Assembly: GCF_024498075.1 (NCBI RefSeq)
Contig: NZ_JANHOF010000005.1
Coordinates: 372,001 to 436,000 of the forward strand
Direction: 5' to 3'
DNA: 64,000 nt
DNA from: Paenibacillus mendelii
GTDB taxonomy: Bacteria > Bacillota > Bacilli > Paenibacillales > Paenibacillaceae
The position numbers and the translations under genes were made by a program. Of the stretch, positions 16,575-25,437 are shown one piece after another. Numbering within the stretch: the first letter of the stretch is position 1; each line of letters starts with the position of its first letter. The notes beneath the pieces were generated by a model. It was not told where the DNA came from. It searched no databases and worked only from the letters and a program-made list of their open reading frames with translations.

Positions 16575-18278
16575 ATGAGCCTAAGTTTGATTCTAATGCT
16601 AATTCAAGTGTTCTTTGCCATCGTGATTGGACTGTATTTTTGGAACCTGCTTCGCAATCAGAAATCGAACCGCAGTGCTGTGGATAAGGAATCCCGCAAG
16701 GAAATGGACAAATTACGGAAGCTTCGTTCCATATCGCTGACGAAACCGCTCTCGGAGAAGACGCGCCCGCAAACGATGAACGACATCGTCGGCCAGCGTG
16801 ACGGGCTTCGTGCGCTTAAGGCGGCACTTTGCAGCGCGAATCCGCAGCATGTCATCATTTACGGACCTCCGGGCGTAGGTAAAACGGCTGCGGCCAGAGT
16901 CGTCTTGGAAGAAGCGAAGAAGAATCCGACATCGCCGTTCCAGCAGGAGGCGAAGTTCACCGAAATTGATGCGACTACGGCCCGGTTCGATGAGCGTGGA
17001 ATTGCCGACCCGTTAATTGGTTCGGTTCACGATCCGATCTACCAGGGTGCCGGCGCCATGGGCGTGGCGGGAATTCCGCAGCCTAAGCCGGGAGCGGTCA
17101 CGAAAGCGCATGGGGGCATGCTGTTTATTGATGAGATCGGCGAACTGCACCCGATTCAGATGAATAAATTACTGAAAGTACTAGAGGACCGGAAAGTGTT
17201 TTTGGAGAGTGCGTATTACAACTCCGAGGATACGAACATTCCGACATACATCCATGACATCTTTCAGAATGGCTTGCCCGCTGATTTCCGGCTTGTTGGA
17301 GCAACGACGCGTTCGCCGCAGGAGCTGCCACCTGCACTGCGATCGCGCTGCATGGAGATCTATTTCCGGCCGCTGCTTGCCGAAGAAATCGGACAAATTG
17401 CCGTTAACGCATTGAAGAAAATCGGGCTGCCTCCTTGTCAGGAGGCAGTGGAGGTCGTACAGCGCTACGCAACGAATGGCCGGGAGGCGGTCAATGTTAT
17501 TCAGCTTGCCGCAGGTCTGGCTTTGTCGGAGAAGCGGGATGGCATCACAGCGGCGGATATCGAGTGGGTCGTCAACAGCAGTCAGATTCCGCCTCGTCCC
17601 GACCGTAAGGTTCCTGCAGCCCCTCAAGTGGGCTTCGTCAACGGTTTGGCTGTATATGGTCCCAACATGGGCACGCTGCTGGAGATCGAGGTCAGCGCGA
17701 TACCGGCCCGTACCGGCCGGGGCCGCTTCACGATAACGGGCGTTGTCGATGAAGAGGAACTGGGCGGCGGAAGCCGGACACTGCGGCGTAAAAGCATGGC
17801 CAAAGGGTCGGTTGAGAATGTATTGACGGTCCTCCGCCGTATTGGGTATAAACCCGAGAACTACGACTTGCATATTAACTTTCCCGGCGGAACGCCAATT
17901 GACGGCCCGTCAGCCGGAATCGCAATGGCTACTGCTATCGCATCGGCCATTAAAGGCGAACCGATTGACAATAAGCTCGCGATGACCGGTGAAGTGGGTA
18001 TTCACGGGGACGTGAAGCCGGTAGGAGGCGTACTGGCTAAAGTCGAAGCCGCATTCCAGGCGGGGGCAACCCGCGTTATCATTCCGCGCGAGAACTGGCA
18101 GGTTATATTTGCTGATCTGCAAGGGCTGGAGGTCATTCCAGCGGATCATATCAATGATGTGCTCAAGCATGTGTTTCCGCTTGAAGAGCCAAGAGTTTCG
18201 CCCTTGCAGCAAGCCCAAGCTTCGGATGTTTTCATCGCCACCGGCTTGCCCTATTTGCAGGCGGATTCGGTTGAGTGA
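16575..18278 (+). CDS. lonB: Membrane-anchored ATP-dependent protease LonB
   Basis: 567 residues with an N-terminal membrane helix (LILMLIQVFFAIVIGLYFW, about 4-24), an AAA+ domain with Walker [11 protein letters not shown] near residue 97 and Walker B GMLFIDEIGEL, and a C-terminal Lon peptidase domain with catalytic Ser near 446 in DGPSAGIAMATA and Lys near 489 in VGGVLAKVEAA. In B. subtilis LonB acts in the forespore under sigma F. ATG at 16575 was chosen from the GGAGAGGAG site 11 bases upstream. Only about 90 bases separate it from lonA. No clear sigma-F promoter is visible upstream; the space is filled by the ispG terminator. Confidence 0.93.
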   Translation: MSLSLILMLIQVFFAIVIGLYFWNLLRNQKSNRSAVDKESRKEMDKLRKLRSISLTKPLSEKTRPQTMNDIVGQRDGLRALKAALCSANPQHVIIYGPPGVGKTAAARVVLEEAKKNPTSPFQQEAKFTEIDATTARFDERGIADPLIGSVHDPIYQGAGAMGVAGIPQPKPGAVTKAHGGMLFIDEIGELHPIQMNKLLKVLEDRKVFLESAYYNSEDTNIPTYIHDIFQNGLPADFRLVGATTRSPQELPPALRSRCMEIYFRPLLAEEIGQIAVNALKKIGLPPCQEAVEVVQRYATNGREAVNVIQLAAGLALSEKRDGITAADIEWVVNSSQIPPRPDRKVPAAPQVGFVNGLAVYGPNMGTLLEIEVSAIPARTGRGRFTITGVVDEEELGGGSRTLRRKSMAKGSVENVLTVLRRIGYKPENYDLHINFPGGTPIDGPSAGIAMATAIASAIKGEPIDNKLAMTGEVGIHGDVKPVGGVLAKVEAAFQAGATRVIIPRENWQVIFADLQGLEVIPADHINDVLKHVFPLEEPRVSPLQQAQASDVFIATGLPYLQADSVE

Positions 18279-18344
18279 TAAAATGGAATAGATAGGTGGA
18301 AAATGCTTCAGCGAGTTTTCTATACAAACGAAGTTATAGAAAAC
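18255..18344 (+). promoter_or_regulatory. lonA promoter and leader inverted repeat
   Basis: TTGCAG (18255-18260), 18-base spacer and TAAAAT (18279-18284) form a promoter overlapping the end of lonB. In the leader, GTTTTCTATA (18315-18324) and TATAGAAAAC (18335-18344) are a perfect 10-base inverted repeat, and CTTCAGCGA occurs just outside each arm (18307-18315 and 18344-18352) as a direct repeat. No CIRCE or CtsR consensus is present. Confidence 0.5.
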
Positions 18345-18368
18345 TTCAGCGATAATGGAGGTGCTGGT

Positions 18369-20711
18369 ATGGGACCTGCTAAATGGAAAGGTCGTCGGCT
18401 GCCCCTACTGCCACTCAGGGGGCTCCTTGTATATCCCAGCATGGTGCTTCACCTTGATGTGGGTAGGGAAAAGTCCGTTCGCGCGCTAGACCGCGCTATG
18501 ATTGACGATCATATGATTTTGCTTTGTTCGCAGTCGGAGGTCAATATTGAAGAGCCGTCTCAGGAAGACATCTACCGTGTGGGGACGATTGCACGGGTAA
18601 GGCAGATGCTAAAGCTGCCGAATGGTACGATCCGAGTACTCGTAGAAGGCGTCGTTAGGGCGGAAATTGTCGATTATTTGCCTAATGACGATTTCTATGA
18701 GGTGACGGTGAAGGAAAAACCGGAAGCTGAATCGACAGATCCTGAAATCGATGCACTGATGCGGACGGTATTGAATCAGTTCGAGCATTACATCAATTTA
18801 TCGAAGAAAGTGACGCCAGAAACACATGCAGCCGTTTCTGACATCGATGAGCCGGGGCGGCTTGCCGATGTCATAAGCAGTCATTTGTCCTTAAAGATTA
18901 AAGATAAACAGGACATTCTGGAGACGATCGACGTTCGAAAGCGGCTGGAGAAGCTGCTCGACATCTTGAACAATGAACGCGAAGTGCTTGAGCTCGAACG
19001 CAAGATCAGCCAGCGCGTCAAGAAACAGATGGAGAAGACGCAGAAGGAATATTACTTGCGCGAGCAAATGAAGGCGATCCAGAAGGAGCTTGGAGAGAAG
19101 GAAGGCCGTGCGGGCGAGGTAGAAGAGCTGCGCACACAGATGGCCGAAGCCGAGCTGCCGGAGAAAGTAAAAGAGAAGGTCGAGAAAGAAATCGACCGTC
19201 TAGAGAAGATGCCGTCCACTTCTGCAGAAGGCGGCGTCATCCGCAATTATATTGATTGGTTGCTCTCGCTTCCATGGAGCAAATTGACGGAGGATGACCT
19301 GGATATATCCAAAGCCGAGGCGATCCTGAACGAGGATCATTACGGTCTCGAGAAGCCGAAGGAACGGGTGCTCGAATACTTGGCTGTTCAACAGCTCGTA
19401 AAGAAGCTCAAGGGCCCGATCCTGTGCCTGGTCGGTCCTCCGGGTGTCGGCAAGACGTCCATGGCCCGTTCCATTGCCAAGTCGCTTGGACGGCAATTCG
19501 TCCGGATTTCACTTGGCGGGGTTCGCGATGAGGCCGAAATCCGCGGTCACCGGCGCACGTATGTAGGCGCCATGCCGGGACGGGTCGTTCAAGGGATGAA
19601 GTCGGCAGGAACGTCTAATCCGGTCTTCCTGCTGGATGAAATCGATAAGATGGCGATGGATTTCCGCGGCGACCCTGCATCTGCTTTGCTGGAGGTACTT
19701 GATCCGGAGCAGAATAATACCTTCAGCGACCACTTTATTGAATTGCCCTTTGACCTGTCCAAAGTCATGTTCATTACGACAGCCAATGCGATTCATAATA
19801 TCCCGCGTCCGCTGCTTGACCGCATGGAAGTGCTCTATATTCCAGGGTATACGGAGCTGGAGAAAATGCAGATCGCCGAGCGCTATTTGCTGCCGAAGCA
19901 AATAGGCGAGCATGGATTAAAGCAGGAACAGATCGAAATAACGGAAGATGCGCTGATGCTCGTCATCCGAGAGTATACAAGGGAATCCGGTGTCCGGAAC
20001 CTGGAGCAGCAGGTGGCGTCGTTATGCCGCAAAGCCGCCAAAACGATCGTTTCAGATCCGGATCGAACCGCGATTCAGGTCGACCCGGATAAGGTTAAAG
20101 AATGGTTGGGACCACCGAAATTCCGCTATGGATTAGCGGAGGCCGAGGATCAGATCGGAGCGGTAACCGGATTAGCCTGGACCGAGGTTGGCGGAGACAC
20201 CCTCGTGATTGAAGTGACCGTGCTGCCGGGAAGCGGGAAGCTCACCTTAACGGGCAAGCTCGGTGATGTTATGAAGGAATCGGCTCAAGCGGCATTCAGC
20301 TATACGCGATCCAAAGCCAAGGAGCTGCAGATCGAACCGGATTTCCATGAGAAGAACGATATTCACATTCATATCCCGGAAGGGGCCATCCCCAAGGACG
20401 GACCTTCTGCAGGAATAACGATGGCTACCGCGTTAATCTCGGCATTGACCGGACGCTATGTTTCGAAGGAAGTCGCCATGACAGGAGAAATCACGCTCCG
20501 TGGACGGGTTCTGCCGATTGGCGGGCTCAAGGAAAAGTCGCTTGCCGCACATCGCGCAGGGATTCGAAAGATACTGATGCCGAAGGATAACGAACGCGAC
20601 CTTCGCGACATTCCGGAAAGCATTAGAGGCGATATGGTCTTTATTCCGGTTGGTCATATGGATGAAGTATTGGAGCATGCGCTGGAACAGGCACCAGTGG
20701 AAACGCACTAG
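18369..20711 (+). CDS. lon: ATP-dependent protease LonA
   Basis: Cytosolic hexameric AAA+ serine protease for damaged and regulatory proteins. 780 residues: N-terminal substrate domain ([15 protein letters not shown]), coiled-coil middle, Walker [10 protein letters not shown] near 356, Walker [11 protein letters not shown], and the Lon peptidase with Ser near 679 in [12 protein letters not shown] and Lys near 721 in [17 protein letters not shown] at 18369 follows GGAGGTGCTGGT; the longer frame from 18303 would run through the leader inverted repeat and lacks a ribosome site. The lonB-lonA-engB order matches B. subtilis. Confidence 0.96.
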   Translation: MGPAKWKGRRLPLLPLRGLLVYPSMVLHLDVGREKSVRALDRAMIDDHMILLCSQSEVNIEEPSQEDIYRVGTIARVRQMLKLPNGTIRVLVEGVVRAEIVDYLPNDDFYEVTVKEKPEAESTDPEIDALMRTVLNQFEHYINLSKKVTPETHAAVSDIDEPGRLADVISSHLSLKIKDKQDILETIDVRKRLEKLLDILNNEREVLELERKISQRVKKQMEKTQKEYYLREQMKAIQKELGEKEGRAGEVEELRTQMAEAELPEKVKEKVEKEIDRLEKMPSTSAEGGVIRNYIDWLLSLPWSKLTEDDLDISKAEAILNEDHYGLEKPKERVLEYLAVQQLVKKLKGPILCLVGPPGVGKTSMARSIAKSLGRQFVRISLGGVRDEAEIRGHRRTYVGAMPGRVVQGMKSAGTSNPVFLLDEIDKMAMDFRGDPASALLEVLDPEQNNTFSDHFIELPFDLSKVMFITTANAIHNIPRPLLDRMEVLYIPGYTELEKMQIAERYLLPKQIGEHGLKQEQIEITEDALMLVIREYTRESGVRNLEQQVASLCRKAAKTIVSDPDRTAIQVDPDKVKEWLGPPKFRYGLAEAEDQIGAVTGLAWTEVGGDTLVIEVTVLPGSGKLTLTGKLGDVMKESAQAAFSYTRSKAKELQIEPDFHEKNDIHIHIPEGAIPKDGPSAGITMATALISALTGRYVSKEVAMTGEITLRGRVLPIGGLKEKSLAAHRAGIRKILMPKDNERDLRDIPESIRGDMVFIPVGHMDEVLEHALEQAPVETH

Positions 20712-20718
20712 AAAATCG

Positions 20719-20748
20719 GCCTCCTGCATCATGACTGATGCAGGAGGC
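20719..20748 (+). other. Stable hairpin between lonA and engB
   Basis: GCCTCCTGCATC (20719-20730) pairs perfectly with GATGCAGGAGGC (20737-20748) around a 6-base loop, but no T-run follows. It may be an RNA-processing or stability element, or a weak terminator that lets some transcripts reach engB. Confidence 0.6.
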
Positions 20749-20780
20749 TGAGGATTGAAGAAAGCGGGTTAACGAGAAAT

Positions 20781-21383
20781 ATGAAGATTACGCAGGCTGA
20801 ATTCGTCATCAGCGCGGTCAAGCCGCATCAATATCCCGAGGACGCCTTGCCGGAGATTGCTCTGGCAGGGCGTTCGAATGTCGGAAAATCGTCACTTATT
20901 AATAAAATGCTAGAGCGTAAAGCGCTTGCCCGTACAAGCTCGCAGCCAGGCAAGACACAGCAGTTGAATTATTACCGAATCAACGATCAATTATATTTTG
21001 TCGACTTTCCCGGTTATGGCTATGCGAAGGTTTCGAAGACACAGCGTGAGCAATGGGGCGGTATGATCGAGTCGTTCCTGCGCGACAGGGAACCGCTTAA
21101 GATGGTGCTGCACATTATCGATGTCAGGCACCCTCCTTCCAAGGACGATTGTCTGATGTATAAATGGCTAAAACATTTTCAGATCCCTGTTTGCATCGTC
21201 GTCACGAAAGCGGACAAAATTCCGCGCAGTAAATGGGATAAGCATATGAAGATTGTCAAAGTAACGCTGGAAGCCGATCCGGCCGACCCGATGGTGCTGG
21301 TATCCTCGGAAACGGGTCTTGGACGTGATCAACTTTGGAGCGTCATTATGAAAGCGATTGAGGATCCGGCAGAAAGTCAGTGA
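20781..21383 (+). CDS. engB: Ribosome biogenesis GTP-binding protein EngB (YsxC/YihA)
   Basis: Small GTPase needed for 50S subunit assembly. 200 residues with all G motifs in order: G1 GRSNVGKSS near 30-38, G2 threonine in [13 protein letters not shown]3 [10 protein letters not shown]4 VTKADK and G5 SSETGLG. ATG at 20781 has a poor ribosome site, so expression may be low or depend on the upstream transcript. It follows lonA as in B. subtilis. Confidence 0.95.
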   Translation: MKITQAEFVISAVKPHQYPEDALPEIALAGRSNVGKSSLINKMLERKALARTSSQPGKTQQLNYYRINDQLYFVDFPGYGYAKVSKTQREQWGGMIESFLRDREPLKMVLHIIDVRHPPSKDDCLMYKWLKHFQIPVCIVVTKADKIPRSKWDKHMKIVKVTLEADPADPMVLVSSETGLGRDQLWSVIMKAIEDPAESQ

Positions 21384-21590
21384 TGTTCCCTTCGAAAAGT
21401 GAGGATAACGGATAATATGACGGACTCAACGTAAAATCCCCGTGTTTTTTCTGAAATATGCGTGAATATCAAGACCAAGCGGCAGGAATAAACAGCTCTT
21501 ATCAAGTATAATATACGTAAGCAAGAAACAATCGGTTGACGCCCGTCTAAGTGACGGAACGTGCAAGTTTATAGAATTGAGGAGATTTTT

Positions 21591-22181
21591 ATGGCTCAGC
21601 GGATAGCCACGGAATACGTTAAAGCTTCTCTGCAATTAACTTCTGAAGAGATGGCGGGATTTGTCCGGTTTTTTGAAGAGCAGCATGTGAGACAGCAGGT
21701 GCGGGTGCTCGATAACGGCAATCACGAAATGGTTCTCGAAGACGACGCAGGGCGGGAAGAAGTCCGCTTAATTTTTGAGCGTCAACAGGATCGTTATGTA
21801 TGTGTACTATCCTGCCGCTTGATTTATCCGAAATTAACGAATGCCATGCGCAAGGCGGTTTCGACCTTTCACGGGGATGCCATCGTAAATCGTATTTATC
21901 CGAACTATACGATGAATTATCAGTATGAACAAGGTGCGGTTCGCAAGATTACAGAACATGCGAAAGGCGAAGCAAGAGTCGTGTTCGAATACAAAGATAC
22001 GCTCGGCATGCTGGAGGCGCAATTCCAGAGCAACATGATTGAGCAATCCATCGACAATTTGCAGAGCACCATTAATGAGCTGCTTGATTTGCGGAACCAA
22101 TGCACGGATCGTGCCCAAATTGACTTGATTGATGAGAAACTGAAGAATTATACACATCAGCTGTTTGTTTTGGAGGCGTAG
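21591..22181 (+). CDS. Conserved-looking protein of unknown function upstream of speD
   Basis: 196 residues starting MAQRIATEYV at the ATG preceded by TTGAGGAGATTTTT; the longer frame from 21561 has no site. No membrane segment or known motif. The first ~130 residues look alpha/beta, including a strand-rich HEMVLEDDAGREEVRLIF, and the last ~60 are a likely coiled coil (QSIDNLQSTINELLDLRNQ). It stands alone between engB and speD with its own terminator. I do not recognise the family. Confidence 0.75.
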   Translation: MAQRIATEYVKASLQLTSEEMAGFVRFFEEQHVRQQVRVLDNGNHEMVLEDDAGREEVRLIFERQQDRYVCVLSCRLIYPKLTNAMRKAVSTFHGDAIVNRIYPNYTMNYQYEQGAVRKITEHAKGEARVVFEYKDTLGMLEAQFQSNMIEQSIDNLQSTINELLDLRNQCTDRAQIDLIDEKLKNYTHQLFVLEA

Positions 22182-22210
22182 CACTCAAGTCCTTTACAGA
22201 ATAAGACCTA

Positions 22211-22240
22211 AAGCCGCGAATAAGCGGCTTTTTTTATTTT
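22211..22240 (+). terminator. Terminator of the 21591 gene
   Basis: AAGCCGC (22211-22217) and GCGGCTT (22224-22230) around a 6-base loop, then a run of T interrupted by one A. Confidence 0.85.
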
Positions 22241-22340
22241 GGAACGTCCCGAAGACCGCTCACAGGACAACTTCCTGTGACATACGCTTATTACTGGAGT
22301 TGCAACTTGCCGCCAATTGAATCTGTTTTTAAAAAAAGGG

Positions 22341-22369
22341 TTGCATTTCTCTCTGATAGATGTTATTTT
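22341..22369 (+). promoter_or_regulatory. Sigma-A promoter of speD
   Basis: TTGCAT (22341-22346), 17-base spacer, TATTTT (22364-22369), predicting a transcript start near 22376 and a leader of about 140 bases. Upstream, a TCACAGGA/TCCTGTGA hairpin lies at 22260-22280. Confidence 0.55.
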
Positions 22370-22390
22370 TATTCTCGTTGAAATGAAAAA

Positions 22391-22517
22391 TAGGAACCAG
22401 GATTCACTCAGGACATGGTAATGTTGCGAGAGATTATTCCCTCGGGCAGTGAATGACGTAGGTCCTAGCGGATGAAATTTTTCAAACATTTTATTCCTAG
22501 GAAGGGGGAACCGGAAG
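22391..22517 (+). promoter_or_regulatory. Structured 5' leader of speD with alternative helices
   Basis: Within the leader, ATTCACT (22402-22408) can pair with AGTGAAT (22448-22454) around a CGAG/CTCG hairpin (22427-22444), while AGGAC (22410-22414) can pair with GTCCT (22462-22466). The two helices cross, so they are either mutually exclusive or a pseudoknot. A TAGGAACC at 22391-22398 competes for the same GGTCCT. The ribosome site GAAGGGGG is at 22501-22508. No known riboswitch class is recognised. Confidence 0.35.
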
Positions 22518-22916
22518 ATGGAATACTCAACTTTCGGAAGACACGTTGCTGTAGATACTTGGGGTGTAGACTTTGAGTTACTCAACAACGCGGAATTTTT
22601 ACAAGCCCAAATGGTGGAGGCTGCCGAAGCGTGTGGCGCTACCGTACTCTCTGTGCAGTCCAAACAATTCGAGCCACAAGGAGCAACTGTGCTCGTACTG
22701 TTGTCTGAAAGTCATCTCTCGATTCACACGTATCCGGAAAAAGGTTTTGCTGCACTTGATTGTTACACTTGTGGCGAGACAGTGGATCCGCAGCTTGCGA
22801 TCGATTATATGCTTTCCGTGCTTAAGCCTACAACCACGCATGGGAAGAAGCTCGTTCGGGGAATGGGCGAACTGAAGGTCGTCGAGCCCGAAATGAAACA
22901 GCCGCAATACGTCTAA
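22518..22916 (+). CDS. speD: S-adenosylmethionine decarboxylase proenzyme
   Basis: Pyruvoyl enzyme that decarboxylates SAM to give the aminopropyl donor for spermidine. 132 residues, the short bacterial class (B. subtilis SpeD/SpeH). The self-cleavage site is LSES-HLSIHTYPE: cleavage before Ser65 turns it into the pyruvoyl group. The downstream DCYTCGE contains the conserved Cys. ATG follows GAAGGGGGAACCGGAAG. It is a single-gene unit with its own promoter, structured leader and terminator; no spermidine synthase gene is next to it. Confidence 0.95.
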   Translation: MEYSTFGRHVAVDTWGVDFELLNNAEFLQAQMVEAAEACGATVLSVQSKQFEPQGATVLVLLSESHLSIHTYPEKGFAALDCYTCGETVDPQLAIDYMLSVLKPTTTHGKKLVRGMGELKVVEPEMKQPQYV

Positions 22917-22938
22917 CACTACCAACAAAGATCCGAAA

Positions 22939-22966
22939 GGCCATGGGAAATTCCATGGTCTTTTTT
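22939..22966 (+). terminator. Terminator of speD
   Basis: GGCCATGGGA pairs with TTCCATGGTC (22939-22960, two G-U pairs) and is followed by six T. Confidence 0.88.
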
Positions 22967-23042
22967 AATGCCGGCAGACGCATCTCCGACACATCGTTTT
23001 CAAAAATTTTTCATATTTGCGGGGGTACATGTTGTCGAATTG

Positions 23043-23051
23043 TGCTATACT
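23043..23051 (+). promoter_or_regulatory. Extended -10 promoter of the heme operon
   Basis: TGCTATACT: TG at 23043-23044 and TATACT at 23046-23051, about 43 bases before the hemA start. No good -35 element is seen. Confidence 0.5.
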
Positions 23052-23093
23052 AATTGATGATGAAAACACTAATGAAAGGGCAGGTGAACGCGC

Positions 23094-24500
23094 ATGCACA
23101 TCGTCGTTGTGGGGCTTAATTACAGGACGGCACCCGTTGAAGTTCGCGAACGGTTTACATTTGCGGAACGGGACTTGCCGGAAGCTCTCCTGCAGCTCAA
23201 GCAGACGAAGGGCATCATGGAGTGTGTCATTGTGGCGACCTGCAATCGTACGGAGTTGTATGCGGTAGTCGACCGGCATCAATTGTGCGGGCATTACATT
23301 CGTAACTTTATGGAGCAGTGGTTCAAACTGCCTAGACAGCAGTTTACCAATCATTTATACATGTATGAGGATGAGCAGGCTATCGATCATTTGTTCCGTG
23401 TAACATCGGGGCTGGATTCGATGGTGATCGGCGAAACTCAAATCTTGGGTCAAGTTCGAAATGCTTTCTTGCTTGCTCAGGAGCACAAGACGACAGGTAC
23501 AATTTTTAACATGATATTCAAGCAAGCCGTAACGGTGGCTAAACGAGCGCATTCCGAAACTTCGATCGGCGAAACCGCGGTATCCGTCAGCTATGCAGCA
23601 GTAGAGTTGGGTAAGCGCATATTCGGCCACTTCGGCGGCAAAACCGTCATGATTCTGGGTGCTGGCAAGATGAGCGAGCTGACGGCAAAGCATCTATATG
23701 CGAACGGCATTGAACGGGTCATTGTCGTAAACCGGACCTATGATCGGGCAGTGGAGCTTGCGGACAAGTTTAACGGAGTTCCATACTCCATGGCCGATGC
23801 GATCGACCGGCTGCATGAAGCGGATATTCTGATCAGTTCAACAGGCTCGGAAGGTTACGTCTTGAATCGCAAACAAGTTGCCGCAGCAATGGCGAGGCGC
23901 AAGTCGAGACCGTTGTATATGATTGATATCGCGGTGCCTAGGGATTTGGATCCCGCAATTGCTTCGGTGGAGAACGTCTTCTTGTACGACATTGACGACC
24001 TGGAAGGGATTGTAGAGAGCAATCTGGAGCTGCGGCGTCAGGAAACGGCTAAGATTGATTCGTTGATTGCAGCGGAGCTGGATGTATTCCGGCAATGGTA
24101 TAAGACGCTTGGCGTCGTACCGCTCATTCAAGCGCTTCAAGATAAAGCCGTTACCATTCATGAAGAAACGATGTCCAGTCTGACCAAGAAGCTGCCGAAC
24201 CTTGATGAACGTGAGATGAAGGTCATTCGCAAGCTCACGAAAAGCATCGTCAACCAAATGATGCAGGATCCGATACTTCGGATCAAAGAAATGGCTGGCG
24301 AGAAGCATAGTGATGAAGCGATGGATATGTTTGTGAAATTGTTTGCACTTGAAGAGACGATTACACAAGGGAAAGAAAAGCTTCGATCTGCTTCGCCAGA
24401 ACCGCACGCCGTTACCTCTACTCAGCGCGTGCAAAGGAACTCTCCGAGTATGAAGGTTCCTGCAGTCGCTTCAGCGATTGCGGCTGCCGTTACGCACTAG
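23094..24500 (+). CDS. hemA: Glutamyl-tRNA reductase
   Basis: First committed enzyme of C5 heme synthesis: reduces glutamyl-tRNA to glutamate-1-semialdehyde with NADPH. 468 residues. Catalytic Cys50 is in ATCNRTELY; the SGLDSMVIGETQILGQ signature lies near 105-120; the NADPH fold has ILGAGKMSEL; the C-terminal dimer helix follows. ATG 23094 has a GGCAGGTGAA site. First gene of hemA-hemX-sirC-hemC-cobA/hemD-hemB-hemL. Confidence 0.96.
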   Translation: MHIVVVGLNYRTAPVEVRERFTFAERDLPEALLQLKQTKGIMECVIVATCNRTELYAVVDRHQLCGHYIRNFMEQWFKLPRQQFTNHLYMYEDEQAIDHLFRVTSGLDSMVIGETQILGQVRNAFLLAQEHKTTGTIFNMIFKQAVTVAKRAHSETSIGETAVSVSYAAVELGKRIFGHFGGKTVMILGAGKMSELTAKHLYANGIERVIVVNRTYDRAVELADKFNGVPYSMADAIDRLHEADILISSTGSEGYVLNRKQVAAAMARRKSRPLYMIDIAVPRDLDPAIASVENVFLYDIDDLEGIVESNLELRRQETAKIDSLIAAELDVFRQWYKTLGVVPLIQALQDKAVTIHEETMSSLTKKLPNLDEREMKVIRKLTKSIVNQMMQDPILRIKEMAGEKHSDEAMDMFVKLFALEETITQGKEKLRSASPEPHAVTSTQRVQRNSPSMKVPAVASAIAAAVTH

Positions 24501-24575
24501 AACAAGGTTGCAGAAACGCCCTGGATGCAAGCGTGCTTGTGGACGATACTGATACCGTAAAGTGTGGAGGCACAC

Positions 24576-25394
24576 ATGGTTACGCAAAACTTTCTATATG
24601 ACGCGATGCTTATTATCTACGCCCTGAGCCTCCTGTTTTACTTCTCCGATTTCGTCGACCGAAACCGGAGAGCGAAACAGATGGGAACAGGGCTCCTTAT
24701 TTTCGTATGGGTTTTACAAACCGTATTTCTCGTTCACCGCATTTGGTCTCATTTGGATATGACGACGCTCTCTTTATTTGAAAACTTGCTCTTGTTCTCA
24801 TGGCTGCTTGTTACGATTTCACTTGTCGCCAGCCGTTTTTTTCGAATTGAGTTCTTCGTTTTTATTGTGAATGTCGTCGGCTTTGCCGTGCTGGCCTTGA
24901 ATTTATTCGACATCGGTTCGGGCGTATCGCTTGACCGTTGGGAAATTGTAAGGAAGCTGCTATATGCTCATATTAGCTTAATGATTTGCGCTTATGCAGC
25001 TTTGACAATCAATGCGATTTTTTCGGGGATGTACTTATTTCTGCACAGAAGGTTGAAGGGAAAGCAGTGGACGCAATCGGTGAGAAGGCTGCCGAGTCTC
25101 GAGATGATAGATCGCTTCATGTGCCGATGTGCGCTGATCGGGACTCCGCTGCTGATGATGTCGCTTGCGATCGCAGTGACATCCATATTGACGGAAGGCC
25201 GATATGGACTTCTGCTTGATTTGAAAGTGCTAGCTTCACTTCTCGCATTGGGACTTTATATCGGAACCATCCTGCAGCGGTATTGGTTTGGAGGTCCGAG
25301 CTGGAAGACGGCCAGGTGGAATCTGTTCAGCTTTGCGGTCATGCTGTTGAACCTGTTTCTAAACCATGCTTCTTCGTTCCACAGCTGGTCTTGA
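24576..25394 (+). CDS. hemX: HemX, membrane protein of the CcsA-like family
   Basis: 272 residues with about eight hydrophobic segments, e.g. LIIYALSLLFYFSDF and FVFIVNVVGFAVLALNLF, and the WxxxH-like end (LNLFLNHASSFHSWS) typical of the cytochrome c assembly/CcsA superfamily. In B. subtilis HemX lowers the HemA level and so tunes heme synthesis. ATG 24576 follows TGTGGAGGCACAC; the frame could open earlier at GTG 24564, which overlaps the site. Lies between hemA and the precorrin-2 dehydrogenase gene. Confidence 0.88.
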   Translation: MVTQNFLYDAMLIIYALSLLFYFSDFVDRNRRAKQMGTGLLIFVWVLQTVFLVHRIWSHLDMTTLSLFENLLLFSWLLVTISLVASRFFRIEFFVFIVNVVGFAVLALNLFDIGSGVSLDRWEIVRKLLYAHISLMICAYAALTINAIFSGMYLFLHRRLKGKQWTQSVRRLPSLEMIDRFMCRCALIGTPLLMMSLAIAVTSILTEGRYGLLLDLKVLASLLALGLYIGTILQRYWFGGPSWKTARWNLFSFAVMLLNLFLNHASSFHSWS

Positions 25395-25437
25395 CGGGAG
25401 CAACAGTGTTCAAAAAAACCGGAGGGAGCCCTATAGG

